Source: UBA7672 sp030824255
Lineage (GTDB): Bacteria > Pseudomonadota > Alphaproteobacteria > Caulobacterales > Hyphomonadaceae
Reading direction: 5' to 3'
DNA: 64,000 nucleotides
Assembly: GCA_942493305.1 (NCBI GenBank)
Contig: OW818686.1
Coordinates: 930,001-994,000 of the forward strand
The notes under the pieces are model-generated. The model made no database searches. It worked only from the letters and a program-made list of their open reading frames with translations, and was not told the DNA's origin. How positions within the stretch are numbered: the stretch's first letter is position 1; the number at the start of each line of letters is the position of its first letter. This document shows, one piece after another, positions 1 to 7,546 of this stretch. The translations under genes and the position numbers were made by a program.

Positions 1-585
1 ATTCCCTGCGGCTGGGCCCCCGCCCACGACGAACTCTATCGTCACTATCACGACCATGAATGGGGCGTGCCCGAGCGTGACAGCCGCGCCCTCTGGGAAA
101 AATTCCAGCTCGACGCGCATCAGGCCGGCCTCTCGTGGATCACCATCCTCCGCAAGCGCGAGACCATGCGCGAGGAGTTCGACGGCTTCGATCCGGAAAA
201 GGTCGCGCGCTGGAATCAGAAACGCATCGACAAGGCGATGAAGAACCCCGGCATCATTCGTTCCCCCGCCAAGATCGCCGCCACCATCAACAACGCGAAA
301 ATCTATCTCGACATGGCTGCGCGCGGCGAAGACTTCTCCGACTATGTCTGGGCCTTCGTCGACAACAAGCCGATCGTCAACAAGCTCGACCACTGGAAGA
401 ACGTGCAGCCGAAGACAGAGCTGTCCGAAGTCATCGCGAAAGACATGAAGAAACGCGGCTTCAAGTTCTGCGGCCCCGTCATCGTCTACGCCGTCATGCA
501 GGCCATGGGCATGGTCAACGACCATGAGGTCCGCTGCCCGCGCCACAAGGACATCCAGAAGCTGGAAAAATCGCGCGGCGTGTGA
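1..585 (+). CDS. tag: DNA-3-methyladenine glycosylase I (5'-truncated by window edge)
   Basis: Base-excision repair glycosylase that removes 3-methyladenine from alkylated DNA. The reading frame is open from base 1 (IPCGWAP...), so the start lies just outside the window. The N-terminal Cys-Gly-Trp and YHDHEWGVP segments, the QAGLSWITILRKRE helix, the KKRGFKF motif and the C-terminal HEVRCPRH segment are all typical of TAG. The Cys/His pairs at the two ends match the zinc site of the family. The glutamate before QAGLSW in E. coli (LEG) is Asp here (LDA), a conservative variant. At 194 visible residues it is essentially full length. Confidence 0.93.
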   Translation: MPCGWAPAHDELYRHYHDHEWGVPERDSRALWEKFQLDAHQAGLSWITILRKRETMREEFDGFDPEKVARWNQKRIDKAMKNPGIIRSPAKIAATINNAKIYLDMAARGEDFSDYVWAFVDNKPIVNKLDHWKNVQPKTELSEVIAKDMKKRGFKFCGPVIVYAVMQAMGMVNDHEVRCPRHKDIQKLEKSRGV

Positions 586-615
586 GATCGTTGCCGTCTC
601 GAAAAGGGGGATGCC

Positions 616-897
616 ATGCGCCTTGCCGTTTTCTCCGTCGCGATGCCCGGCCTTGCCGCTTTCATATTGTCGGGCTGCATCCTCGACCCTGCCAGCCCAC
701 GTCAAGATCCGCGCTATCCGACGCAGACCAGCCGGAACGAGCAGATCGACCCCTACCACCGGGACAAGACGCCCGACACGCCCTACGAAGTCCGCAAGGA
801 TGAGATGGAGCGCGACGATCGTATCGCTGGCCGAACAGGTCCGACCTATCCGCCGCTCTTCAAGAACCAGAAGACGGACGACGACGGCGATAGCTGA
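616..897 (+). CDS. small predicted lipoprotein, unknown function
   Basis: A 93-residue protein with a hydrophobic N-terminal signal ending in a lipobox (LSGC, Cys about residue 22), so probably exported and lipid-anchored. The mature part is hydrophilic, rich in Asp, Arg, Pro and Thr, with no domain I recognise. It starts 30 bases after the tag stop, behind a purine-rich stretch (aaaaggggg), which supports this ATG. Function unknown. Confidence 0.6.
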   Translation: MRLAVFSVAMPGLAAFILSGCILDPASPRQDPRYPTQTSRNEQIDPYHRDKTPDTPYEVRKDEMERDDRIAGRTGPTYPPLFKNQKTDDDGDS

Positions 898-976
898 ACA
901 TCCGGCGTCAAACTTCCGCTTCGGCCTGCGGCCGCGCGCGTGCTAGCCTCGCCCCACATTCGACGCCGGGGACGCC

Positions 977-1534
977 ATGACCGACTTCACCGACATCATG
1001 CGCCGCGTGATCACGGGCGATGATGCGTCCGGCGACAGTGTCGTGATCATCGACGGCCCGCCCTCCGCCATCAATGGCGATCCCAATCTCGGCGGCCTGT
1101 TCGATATCTGGCACGACGTCTCCACTGGCCCGCTCGATCCGCAGGATCATGCGGAGCTGGGGCCCGATCGCTGCGTTCTGTCTCCCGCGGACGGCAAGGT
1201 GAAGGTGCGGTGGTTCGTGATCCCGCCCAAGCCGCCTGGCGTGCCTGACGAGGTGCTCCAGGCCGCCGCCCGCACACGCTTCGCCACGTTCGATGCGGAA
1301 GATCACCTCACCGACCAGTCGAAAAGCCCGGCCATGCACAAGACGGCGTCGATCGACGTCATCTGCCTGCTGCGGGGCGAGGTCGATCTCATTCTCGATA
1401 AATCACGCACCCGCATCAAACCCGGCCAGATCGTCATCCAGCGCGGCACGAGCCATGGCTGGGAAGCCATCGGCGAACCGGCGCTTCTGCTGGCGGTCCT
1501 GATTGATCGACCGCTTGTGGCGCAAACGCACTAG
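977..1534 (+). CDS. cupin-domain protein
   Basis: A 185-residue soluble protein. The C-terminal third (about residues 115-180) reads as one cupin barrel: a short His/Asp segment (MHKTASIDVICLLRGEVDL), a glycine turn, then the second cupin motif with KPGQIVIQRGTSHGWEA, where His can bind metal. The N-terminal half resembles other single-domain cupins that carry an extra strand region. Substrate not predictable. It stands alone, between two small lipoprotein genes on the same strand. Confidence 0.75.
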   Translation: MTDFTDIMRRVITGDDASGDSVVIIDGPPSAINGDPNLGGLFDIWHDVSTGPLDPQDHAELGPDRCVLSPADGKVKVRWFVIPPKPPGVPDEVLQAAARTRFATFDAEDHLTDQSKSPAMHKTASIDVICLLRGEVDLILDKSRTRIKPGQIVIQRGTSHGWEAIGEPALLLAVLIDRPLVAQTH

Positions 1535-1584
1535 TTCGCGCGTTGATATTGGGCGTAGAGGCCTGTTGGTCGTAGAGGAGTGAG

Positions 1585-1824
1585 ATGATGAACCGCGTTC
1601 TCCCCGGACTTGCCGTTCTGGCCATCAGCCTTGCCGCCGCCGCCTGTGTCTCGCCCGGCGGACCCGAAGCGCAGATGTCCCAGGAACAGGCCTGCCTCGT
1701 TCACAACGAGAACGACCCCGCCCAGCGCGACCGCTGCCGCCTCGACGCCAGCGTCCGCAGCGACACCGTGCCGGACGTCCGGCCGATGGACCTGCCCATC
1801 CGCAACGGCCAGATGGGCGACTGA
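1585..1824 (+). CDS. small predicted lipoprotein, unknown function
   Basis: A 79-residue protein. A hydrophobic leader runs to AAAACVSPGG, which reads as a lipobox with Cys about residue 22. The mature 57 residues contain two further cysteines (QACLV and RDRCR), which could form a disulfide in the periplasm. A gaggagtgag stretch just upstream is a good ribosome binding site for the ATG at 1585. No domain recognised. Confidence 0.55.
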   Translation: MMNRVLPGLAVLAISLAAAACVSPGGPEAQMSQEQACLVHNENDPAQRDRCRLDASVRSDTVPDVRPMDLPIRNGQMGD

Positions 1825-1893
1825 TCTCTCCGGACCGCCGGGCCCCTGCCCGGCAGTCACCGCGCAGCGGTGATCCGCGAAATCAAGCAGCGC

Positions 1894-2520
1894 CTACCGA
1901 CCCGTGGCCATCCACGTCAGGTAGATCGCGAACAGCGCCGACACCACCATCGCCAGCGCGGCCAGCCGGAAGAACCCTGTCGCGAACGCCTGCGACTGGA
2001 ACCGCCTTGCCAGCGCGTCCGCGCCGGTCGCATAGACCATCAGCCCGAACATCTCGCACACCGTCACCGTCGCCATGCTGATCAGCACCTGCGGGATGAG
2101 ATCGCGATCGGCGTTGAAATAGGTCGGCAGCAGGCCGCCGAAATAGACCAGCGCGTTGGGGTTCGCGAGCTGCAGCCCGATCCCGTGCACGAACAGTTTC
2201 GCGCGCGGGGGCGGCTCACGCTTCAGCAGATCCACCGGCGCGCCGAAAGCCGTCCGCCACGCCAGCCACAGGATGAAGGCGATGCCCGCCGCCTTCAGGA
2301 CGAGGAAGGCCTCGGGGAACGTCTTGGCCACCACGGCGACGCCGGACGCCGCCAGCGCGATCCAGATCAGGTTTGCCGCGCAGATGCCCAGCGCGGGGGC
2401 GATCGACGGCCAGAAGCCGTAGCGGATCGACGCCGTGGTCACGAGCATCACGGCCGGACCGGGCGTCAGCCCGCCAGCCAGGAAAAGCATCGTGAAATTG
2501 GCCCAGACCCAGAATTCCAT
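1894..2520 (-). CDS. LysE/RhtB family amino-acid exporter
   Basis: A 208-residue integral membrane protein with five to six hydrophobic segments. The N-terminal GLTPGPAVMLV motif is the signature of the LysE/RhtB family, and the ATASIRYG-like segment and the FQLANPNALVYFGGLLP region fit family members. It probably exports amino acids or a related metabolite from the cytoplasm. Length is normal for the family (about 205). It is transcribed against its neighbours; substrate not predictable. Confidence 0.87.
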   Translation of the reverse strand: MEFWVWANFTMLFLAGGLTPGPAVMLVTTASIRYGFWPSIAPALGICAANLIWIALAASGVAVVAKTFPEAFLVLKAAGIAFILWLAWRTAFGAPVDLLKREPPPRAKLFVHGIGLQLANPNALVYFGGLLPTYFNADRDLIPQVLISMATVTVCEMFGLMVYATGADALARRFQSQAFATGFFRLAALAMVVSALFAIYLTWMATGR

Positions 2521-2652
2521 CGCCCTACTTTCGTGGGCCGCTCCATAGCCCTCCCGGAGAGTTGAGTCAGGGGTGTTCGTTCCGGGCGCCGTCTCAGGTT
2601 GCCCCGCCTGCGGGCTCAGCTATCAAAGGCGCCTGCAAGGAAGGCTCTACGC

Positions 2653-3129
2653 ATGAAGTTCGTCACGACATTCGGGTATTACGCGCTGGCGCTCGCCCTT
2701 GCCGCGTGCGGCAGCCAGCAACGCGACACCCCCACCCCCGCCCCCCCGACCGCAAACCCAACCAACTACGCCCCCCCCGCCCCCCCCGCCGCCCCCCCCC
2801 TCCCCCCCAACCTCCTCGCCCTAGGCTCGCAGGACGCCCGCGACGATCTTTATTGCTCGGCCCTGATCTACGACGCCAACCCGGACGTGTCCGACGCCCT
2901 CGCACCGGTTGACGAGGCCCTGCTCCGCAAGGCGCAGGCGCTGGGCTTCATCATCGGCGAATCCGGCATCAACAAGCTGGTCGACCAGAAAGCGGTTCAC
3001 GCCACACACGCGCGCGCGATCGGCGACGCCTACACGGCACAGGTCGAGAAAGACACGAAGGCTGGCGCGCCGCGTATTTCTCTGGAAACGTGCAACGCAA
3101 GGGCTGCGGCGGTTCCGAAGCCCGAATAG
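2653..3129 (+). CDS. proline-rich predicted lipoprotein, partner of the next gene
   Basis: A 158-residue protein. I start it at MKFVTTFGYYALALALAACGS, which gives a clean lipobox (LAAC), rather than further upstream. After the Cys comes a Thr/Pro/Ala-rich linker of about 35 residues encoded by long runs of C. The globular C-terminal part has LGSQDARDDLYCS and a second conserved Cys near the end. The same LGSQxAxDDLYCS block is in the adjacent gene at 3145-3726, so the two are tandem relatives. Unknown function, probably periplasmic. Confidence 0.7.
   Translation: MKFVTTFGYYALALALAACGSQQRDTPTPAPPTANPTNYAPPAPPAAPPLPPNLLALGSQDARDDLYCSALIYDANPDVSDALAPVDEALLRKAQALGFIIGESGINKLVDQKAVHATHARAIGDAYTAQVEKDTKAGAPRISLETCNARAAAVPKPE
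2727..2808. repeat. clustered homopolymeric C runs (G runs on the minus strand)
   Basis: Inside the lipoprotein gene the linker is encoded by C runs of 5, 5, 7, 8, 8, 9 and 7 separated by one to a few bases. The last four runs (2771-2808) are nearly contiguous. On the minus strand this is a dense G-run array with very short loops, a pattern able to form a G-quadruplex. The runs are also long enough for replication slippage. Confidence 0.9.
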
Positions 3130-3144
3130 GGGACCCCTGCCGTC

Positions 3145-3726
3145 ATGAAGCTCAAACCGCGCCAGATCATCGGCCTTGCCGCCATCGTCGTGTTTGGCGG
3201 CATGCTGGTCATGCGCCTTACGCAGCCGAGCGAACGCGAGATCATGGCGGAACGTCTCGCCAGCCTGCCGCCGATCAGCGCACCGCTGGACATGCCCGCC
3301 CTTCCGCCCGTGAACATTCCGTCCACGACAGGCCCCACCGCGCCTGAGTCCGTCCTCAACAGCGGCGCGTCCGCCGACGATGGTCGCCCTGTCTGGGAGT
3401 TGTCAGGCGTCGACTATTTCAGCCTTGGCTCACAGACGGCGAAAGACGATCTCTATTGCAGCGGCGTGCTGGGCGCCGAGTTCGCAGCCCTCATTTCCAC
3501 GTCGGATCCGGACAAGGCATCCCTGGTGCTGCGCGACTCCGAGGCGCTGGAGCGGTCTGGCCTCGCGAGGCTAAGGGCGGAAGGCCACGTCAACGACACC
3601 AACTGGGCCGGCTTCACGCTGGCCTATGCCGACAAGGCGCAAAAAGATTACGACGCCAAGGCGATGCGCCTGTCGGCGGCCGACTGCACCACCCGCGTAA
3701 AATCGCTGTCGAGTGCCCCGAACTGA
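3145..3726 (+). CDS. predicted membrane-anchored envelope protein, relative of the preceding lipoprotein
   Basis: A 193-residue protein with one N-terminal hydrophobic segment (IIGLAAIVVFGGMLVM, about residues 8-23) that should serve as an anchor or uncleaved signal. A proline-rich spacer follows, then a globular domain beginning near LGSQTAKDDLYCS. The domain is shared with the gene just upstream (15 bases away), including the two cysteines. The pair looks like an old tandem duplication that diverged in anchoring: lipid in the first, transmembrane in the second. No function known to me. Confidence 0.68.
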   Translation: MKLKPRQIIGLAAIVVFGGMLVMRLTQPSEREIMAERLASLPPISAPLDMPALPPVNIPSTTGPTAPESVLNSGASADDGRPVWELSGVDYFSLGSQTAKDDLYCSGVLGAEFAALISTSDPDKASLVLRDSEALERSGLARLRAEGHVNDTNWAGFTLAYADKAQKDYDAKAMRLSAADCTTRVKSLSSAPN

Positions 3727-3808
3727 CATCGCGGCGCGAACCTGCCATACAGGACGAGGCGCCGCGTCCTATTTCCTCAGCCAGCCCTCCCGTGCGATAC
3801 CCCGCGCC

Positions 3809-4414
3809 ATGAAGCCCTTTGCACAACTCACCGGAACCGCCGCCCCCCTGCCGATCGCCAATGTCGACACCGATATGATCATTCCGAAGCAGTTCCTGAA
3901 AACGGTCACCCGCGAGGGGCTTGCGAAGGGTCTTTTCTTCGAACTGAAGACAAAGGCCGACGGCTCGCCCGATCCGGATTTCGTGCTCAACCGCCCGGCC
4001 TACGCCAATGCGTCGATCCTGCTCGCCAAGGAAAATTTCGGCTGCGGCTCGTCGCGCGAACATGCACCATGGGCGCTACTCGACCAAGGGCTCAGCGTCG
4101 TCATCGCGCCCAGCTTCGCGGACATCTTTTACAATAACTGCTTCAAGAACGGCCTCCTCCCCATCGTGCTCCCGCGCGAGATCGTGGACAGCCTGATGGA
4201 ACAGGCGGGCGGTCCCAACCACGTCTTCAGCATCGACCTCGCCGCGCAGACCGTCACCGCCCCCGATGGCAAGGTGCACCATTTCGATATCGACCAGGGC
4301 CGCAAGGGAAGTCTACTCGCAGGCCTCGACGAGATCGGCGAGACGCTGCAGCATGGCGGCGAGATCTCGCGCTTCGAGGAGCAGCGGAGGCTCTCGCAGC
4401 CATGGCTATCCTGA
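3809..4414 (+). CDS. leuD: 3-isopropylmalate dehydratase, small subunit
   Basis: Small subunit of isopropylmalate isomerase, which converts 2- to 3-isopropylmalate in leucine biosynthesis together with the LeuC [4Fe-4S] subunit. MKPFAQLTG at 3809 is the conserved start of LeuD, and an earlier in-frame start would add a non-conserved extension. NVDTDMIIPKQFL near the N-terminus and NFGCGSSREHAPWAL in the middle are family signatures. The 201 residues are normal. leuC is not in the window; leuB lies 3.1 kb downstream. The last 13 bases overlap the next gene. Confidence 0.95.
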   Translation: MKPFAQLTGTAAPLPIANVDTDMIIPKQFLKTVTREGLAKGLFFELKTKADGSPDPDFVLNRPAYANASILLAKENFGCGSSREHAPWALLDQGLSVVIAPSFADIFYNNCFKNGLLPIVLPREIVDSLMEQAGGPNHVFSIDLAAQTVTAPDGKVHHFDIDQGRKGSLLAGLDEIGETLQHGGEISRFEEQRRLSQPWLS

Positions 4415-5034
4415 TACGTTCGATTCTTGCTGGCGCTTTTGCGCTGACGCTCGCCGCTTGCGGCGACGCCACCGACATCGCCGGCACTGAAAACGCAACC
4501 GCAATCCCCGCCGTCGAGGCCCTCGCGGCAGTCGATCCGAAAATCGCCGCCGAAATGGCCAAGGCGAAGGAACTCGCTGCGGTCAACGACGCCTTCAAGC
4601 CTGACTATGAAGCCGCCCGCGCCGTGGACGATCTCGCAAAACTCGACGATCTCGCCGACGCTGGCAACACGCACGCGCTTTATGATCGCGCCCTGCGCCG
4701 TTTCCTTTCGGACGACTATATGCTTCAGCAAGGCGGCTTCGACGACATCCAGCTTGCTGCCGAGAAGGGTCTCCCGGAAGCGCAGCTCTGGGTTGGAGAG
4801 CGCATGGCGTTCGGCCGCGAAGGCTACAAACTGCAGCCTGCTTCCGGTCTGAAGATGATGGAGAAAGCCGCCGCGCAGGGCCACATGGAAGCAATTCTTG
4901 CTGTCGCCAGCATGTATGCGCAGGACGCTTACATGCACGACAAGAAAAAAGCCCGCGACTGGTATTCGCGCGCCGCCGAGATGGGCAATGAAGAGGCGAA
5001 GAGCTGGCTCGACACGCTGGGCGCTCAACCCTGA
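4402..5034 (+). CDS. Sel1-repeat predicted lipoprotein
   Basis: A 210-residue protein. The N-terminal hydrophobic segment ends in LAACGD, a lipobox with Cys about residue 20. The C-terminal half contains two to three Sel1-like (TPR-related) repeats: one around AAEKGLPEAQLWVGERMAFG, one around MMEKAAAQGHMEAILAVASMY, and one ending in WYSRAAEMGNEEAKSWL. Such repeats bind partner proteins. It starts inside the leuD coding region (13-base overlap), so it is probably translated from the leuD message although the functions look unrelated. Confidence 0.75.
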   Translation: MAILIRSILAGAFALTLAACGDATDIAGTENATAIPAVEALAAVDPKIAAEMAKAKELAAVNDAFKPDYEAARAVDDLAKLDDLADAGNTHALYDRALRRFLSDDYMLQQGGFDDIQLAAEKGLPEAQLWVGERMAFGREGYKLQPASGLKMMEKAAAQGHMEAILAVASMYAQDAYMHDKKKARDWYSRAAEMGNEEAKSWLDTLGAQP

Positions 5035-5037
5035 CGT

Positions 5038-5403
5038 CTAGCTCTTGTCGTCATCGTTTACATGCAGCGCATGCAGGACACGATGGAAGACCGGCGCGAG
5101 GATGATGCCGGACACCAGCACGAGCACCAGCCCGCACCCCAGCGCGTAAATGCCCGCGAAAAGCTTGCCTGCTTCCGTATGCAGCGGCGGGTCCACCGGC
5201 CCCATCCCGCCCAGCAGCATCGCCGCGTTGAGGAAGGCGTCGATTGTCGCCATGCCCTCAGTCGCCTGATAGCCCCACATGCCGACCCCCAGCGCTGCCG
5301 CCACCAAAAGCAACGCCACGAAGATGTTCACCAGCAATCGCCCGACAAAGCGTGTCGGCGAGGCCAGCGGCTTTCCCTTGTAGTCGAAATTGAACAGCGC
5401 CAT
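5038..5403 (-). CDS. small membrane protein with an ion-channel-like two-helix layout
   Basis: A 121-residue protein when started at MALFNFDYKGK. An upstream start at 5427 is possible but lies against a hairpin at 5434-5462. There are two long hydrophobic helices (LLVNIFVALLLVAAALGVGMW and the segment around YALGCGLVLVLVSGIILAPV). Between them is a short hydrophobic re-entrant-looking stretch (FLNAAMLLGGMGP). The 2TM-plus-loop layout recalls small channels, but the loop lacks the TVGYG filter of potassium channels. Function unknown; channel identity is inference. Confidence 0.62.
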   Translation of the reverse strand: MALFNFDYKGKPLASPTRFVGRLLVNIFVALLLVAAALGVGMWGYQATEGMATIDAFLNAAMLLGGMGPVDPPLHTEAGKLFAGIYALGCGLVLVLVSGIILAPVFHRVLHALHVNDDDKS

Positions 5404-5433
5404 ATGACCGATCCCCATCGCCGGCAAGCCTAT

Positions 5434-5462
5434 CCGGCAGGCGGAGCTTATCCGCCTGCCGG
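5434..5462. terminator. perfect 12-bp hairpin between two minus-strand genes
   Basis: ccggcaggcgga (5434-5445), a 5-base loop, and tccgcctgccgg (5451-5462) form a perfect GC-rich stem. It lies about 20 bases beyond the epimerase stop on the minus strand, with no T-run after it. It may be a transcript-stabilising or Rho-assisting hairpin, or a short palindromic repeat. Confidence 0.55.
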
Positions 5463-5484
5463 CCGGGGAGGAACGCCTTGAATT

Positions 5485-6480
5485 TTAGAGTGCGCTTGCG
5501 GCCGGGGTGCGTCCCCGACTCGTGTCTGCTGCGGGTCTGGCGGCCGGATAGCTGCGCATCGCGGCGGGAATGCCGACCTCGAACGGCGTCGCTGTCGACC
5601 AGAAACGCCGCGCGAATTTGGTCGTATCGACATGATAGGGACGGTTCCAGGTGAACCGCATTTCTGCAAGCTCCCGCATCATCGGCGAGACCAGCCCCAG
5701 CAGCGGAAGCAAGACCGGTGGAATCGACATGACTTTCAACTTCACGCCCACCACATCGGCCCCCATCTGCAAAAGCTCGCGCGGCGTCCGTGTCGGCGCG
5801 CACGGCGCATGCCAGACTTGGTTGAATGCATCGTCCGGAGCATCCAGCAGCGTCTCCGCCGCCCGCGCAATATCCGGCACATAAGCGAAGGCGTGCGGGA
5901 TATCCGGCGTGATGATCATCTGTGCAGCCTTGCCCTGCGCGATGCTGGCAAGACCTGTCGCGCCGATATGGGAGTTCATCACCCCGGCGCCGTAGAAATC
6001 CGGCGCTCTCAGTGCGGCCCAGCGCACACGTCCGGCGCGGGCCGCAGCCTGCCACAACCGCGTCGCCGCAGACCGGGCGGCTGGCTTCCTGCCGTGCGAC
6101 GTCAGCGGCATGTCTTCATGCAGCGCTTCGTCCTGCGGGCCGTACATATAAAGATTGTCGATCTGCACCACGCGCACATTGGCGGCTTCGGCTGCTGCAA
6201 GAAGATTGCGCATCGCCTTCGGCCACGCCGCCTGCCAGACATCGCCACGATATTCGAAACCGATCGTGACCACTGCCTGTTCGGCGCCCGCCATCGCGCG
6301 CTTCACATCATCCGCGTCGAGCACATCGCAGACGGCGAACTCCACGCCCGTCGGAAGCTGCTGAGGCCGCTTTCTCTGCACCACGCGCACCGCCTGCCCG
6401 CGCGCCACGAGACGCTCTACGGTCGCCGCGCCCGTCGGCCCGTAGCCGAACACCGTGACCAGACCCTTCGCTGCGCTCAT
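5485..6480 (-). CDS. NAD(P)-binding epimerase/dehydratase-like protein
   Basis: A 331-residue Rossmann-fold protein. The N-terminal VTVFGYGPTGAATVERL is a glycine-rich dinucleotide loop of the extended or atypical short-chain dehydrogenase type, followed by CDVLDADDVKRAM (Asp that contacts the adenine ring) and VQIDNLYMYGP. The usual YxxxK catalytic pair is not evident, which suggests an atypical SDR with a reductase, epimerase or sensor role. It diverges from a LysR regulator gene across 76 bases, the classic arrangement for a LysR-controlled target. Substrate unknown. Confidence 0.75.
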   Translation of the reverse strand: MSAAKGLVTVFGYGPTGAATVERLVARGQAVRVVQRKRPQQLPTGVEFAVCDVLDADDVKRAMAGAEQAVVTIGFEYRGDVWQAAWPKAMRNLLAAAEAANVRVVQIDNLYMYGPQDEALHEDMPLTSHGRKPAARSAATRLWQAAARAGRVRWAALRAPDFYGAGVMNSHIGATGLASIAQGKAAQMIITPDIPHAFAYVPDIARAAETLLDAPDDAFNQVWHAPCAPTRTPRELLQMGADVVGVKLKVMSIPPVLLPLLGLVSPMMRELAEMRFTWNRPYHVDTTKFARRFWSTATPFEVGIPAAMRSYPAARPAADTSRGRTPAASAL

Positions 6481-6493
6481 TACTGTCTCCTTG

Positions 6494-6560
6494 CCTGTTG
6501 ACAGGAAGATACGCCCGGCCAGATCATATCAGAAATGCATAATTGGTATTACTTGTATGC
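6494..6560. promoter_or_regulatory. candidate LysR operator region between divergent genes
   Basis: The 76-base divergent intergenic region holds two inverted repeats: cctgt-tg-acagg (6494-6505) next to the epimerase start, and gcata-N14-tatgc (6537-6560) running into the LysR start. The second contains an AT-rich core in an otherwise GC-rich background. LysR regulators usually bind dyads of this kind in such gaps. Which dyad is bound is inference. Confidence 0.35.
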
Positions 6561-7513
6561 GTGATGTGCATCTATCCGGAGTCGACCTCAATCTGCTGCC
6601 GGCGCTCGATGCGTTGCTGAAGCGGCGCAATGTCAGCGAGGCGGCGCGCGATGTCGGTCTCTCGCAGCCGGCGATGAGCCGCGCCCTCGCGCGCTTGCGA
6701 GAGGTGCTGGGCGATCCCCTGCTTGTGCGTGGCCCCAGCGGGTACGCACTCTCCCCACGCGGCGAGGCGCTGTCAGCCCAGCTGATCACGACGCTAGATC
6801 ATGTGAAGGCCGTATTCCGCGAGCCGAGCTTCGATCCCGCCAGGGCCGAACGCACCATCCGCATCGTCGGCCTCGACACGCACACCATCCTGCTCGCCCC
6901 GGCCTTGATGGCGCGCCTCGCGAAGGAAGCGCCCGGCATCGACATCCGCTTCCTGAGCTACGGACCAGACCTGGTGGAGAAGATGGAGACCGGGCAGGTC
7001 GATCTCGCTTTCGCCCAATCCACCACGCCCCTGCCGCCTGGGGCCCGCAGCGAACCCGTCACGCGTGATCGCCTCGCCCTCGTCCTCCGCCAGGGCCATC
7101 CGATGGCGAAGCGCAAATGGACGCCGGAAGATTATGGTCGCGTCGATCATGTCGGCATCTCGATCTTCGGCGACGCCGGCTCCGAGCTGGATGGACAGCT
7201 CGCCCGCTTCGGCGTGAAACGCCGTATGGCGCTGACCACGCCCCACTTCATCGCCGCCCTCGCCGCCGTCTCGCAGACTGATCTCGCCTCCACGCTGGGC
7301 CGCGCCTTCGCCAGCAGATTTGCTGACCAGTTCGGCTTGATCCTGAAAGAACCGCCCCTCCCCAACCTCGATCTCGACCTCACCCTTGTGTGGAGCCACG
7401 TGCGCGCGGCAGATCCTGTCCTTGCCTGGGTCCGCAAGCTGATCGTGGAGATCGCCCGCGACACGATGGATATAAGCCCTCCTCGGGTTTCCCGCGCGAA
7501 GGAAAGGCTTTAA
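6557..7513 (+). CDS. LysR-family transcriptional regulator
   Basis: A 318-residue regulator starting at MRDVHLSGVDLNLL. The winged-helix domain (residues about 8-65) contains SEAARDVGLSQPAMSRALARLREVLGDPLLVR, the LysR/NodD-type signature. The remainder is the periplasmic-binding-like effector domain. Family members act as tetramers and often control a divergently transcribed neighbour, here the epimerase-like gene at 5485-6480. It ends 33 bases before leuB, but there is no evidence that it regulates leucine genes. Confidence 0.9.
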   Translation: MRDVHLSGVDLNLLPALDALLKRRNVSEAARDVGLSQPAMSRALARLREVLGDPLLVRGPSGYALSPRGEALSAQLITTLDHVKAVFREPSFDPARAERTIRIVGLDTHTILLAPALMARLAKEAPGIDIRFLSYGPDLVEKMETGQVDLAFAQSTTPLPPGARSEPVTRDRLALVLRQGHPMAKRKWTPEDYGRVDHVGISIFGDAGSELDGQLARFGVKRRMALTTPHFIAALAAVSQTDLASTLGRAFASRFADQFGLILKEPPLPNLDLDLTLVWSHVRAADPVLAWVRKLIVEIARDTMDISPPRVSRAKERL

Positions 7514-7546
7514 GACGCCCCGCATACCGAAACGGACGCCGCAACC

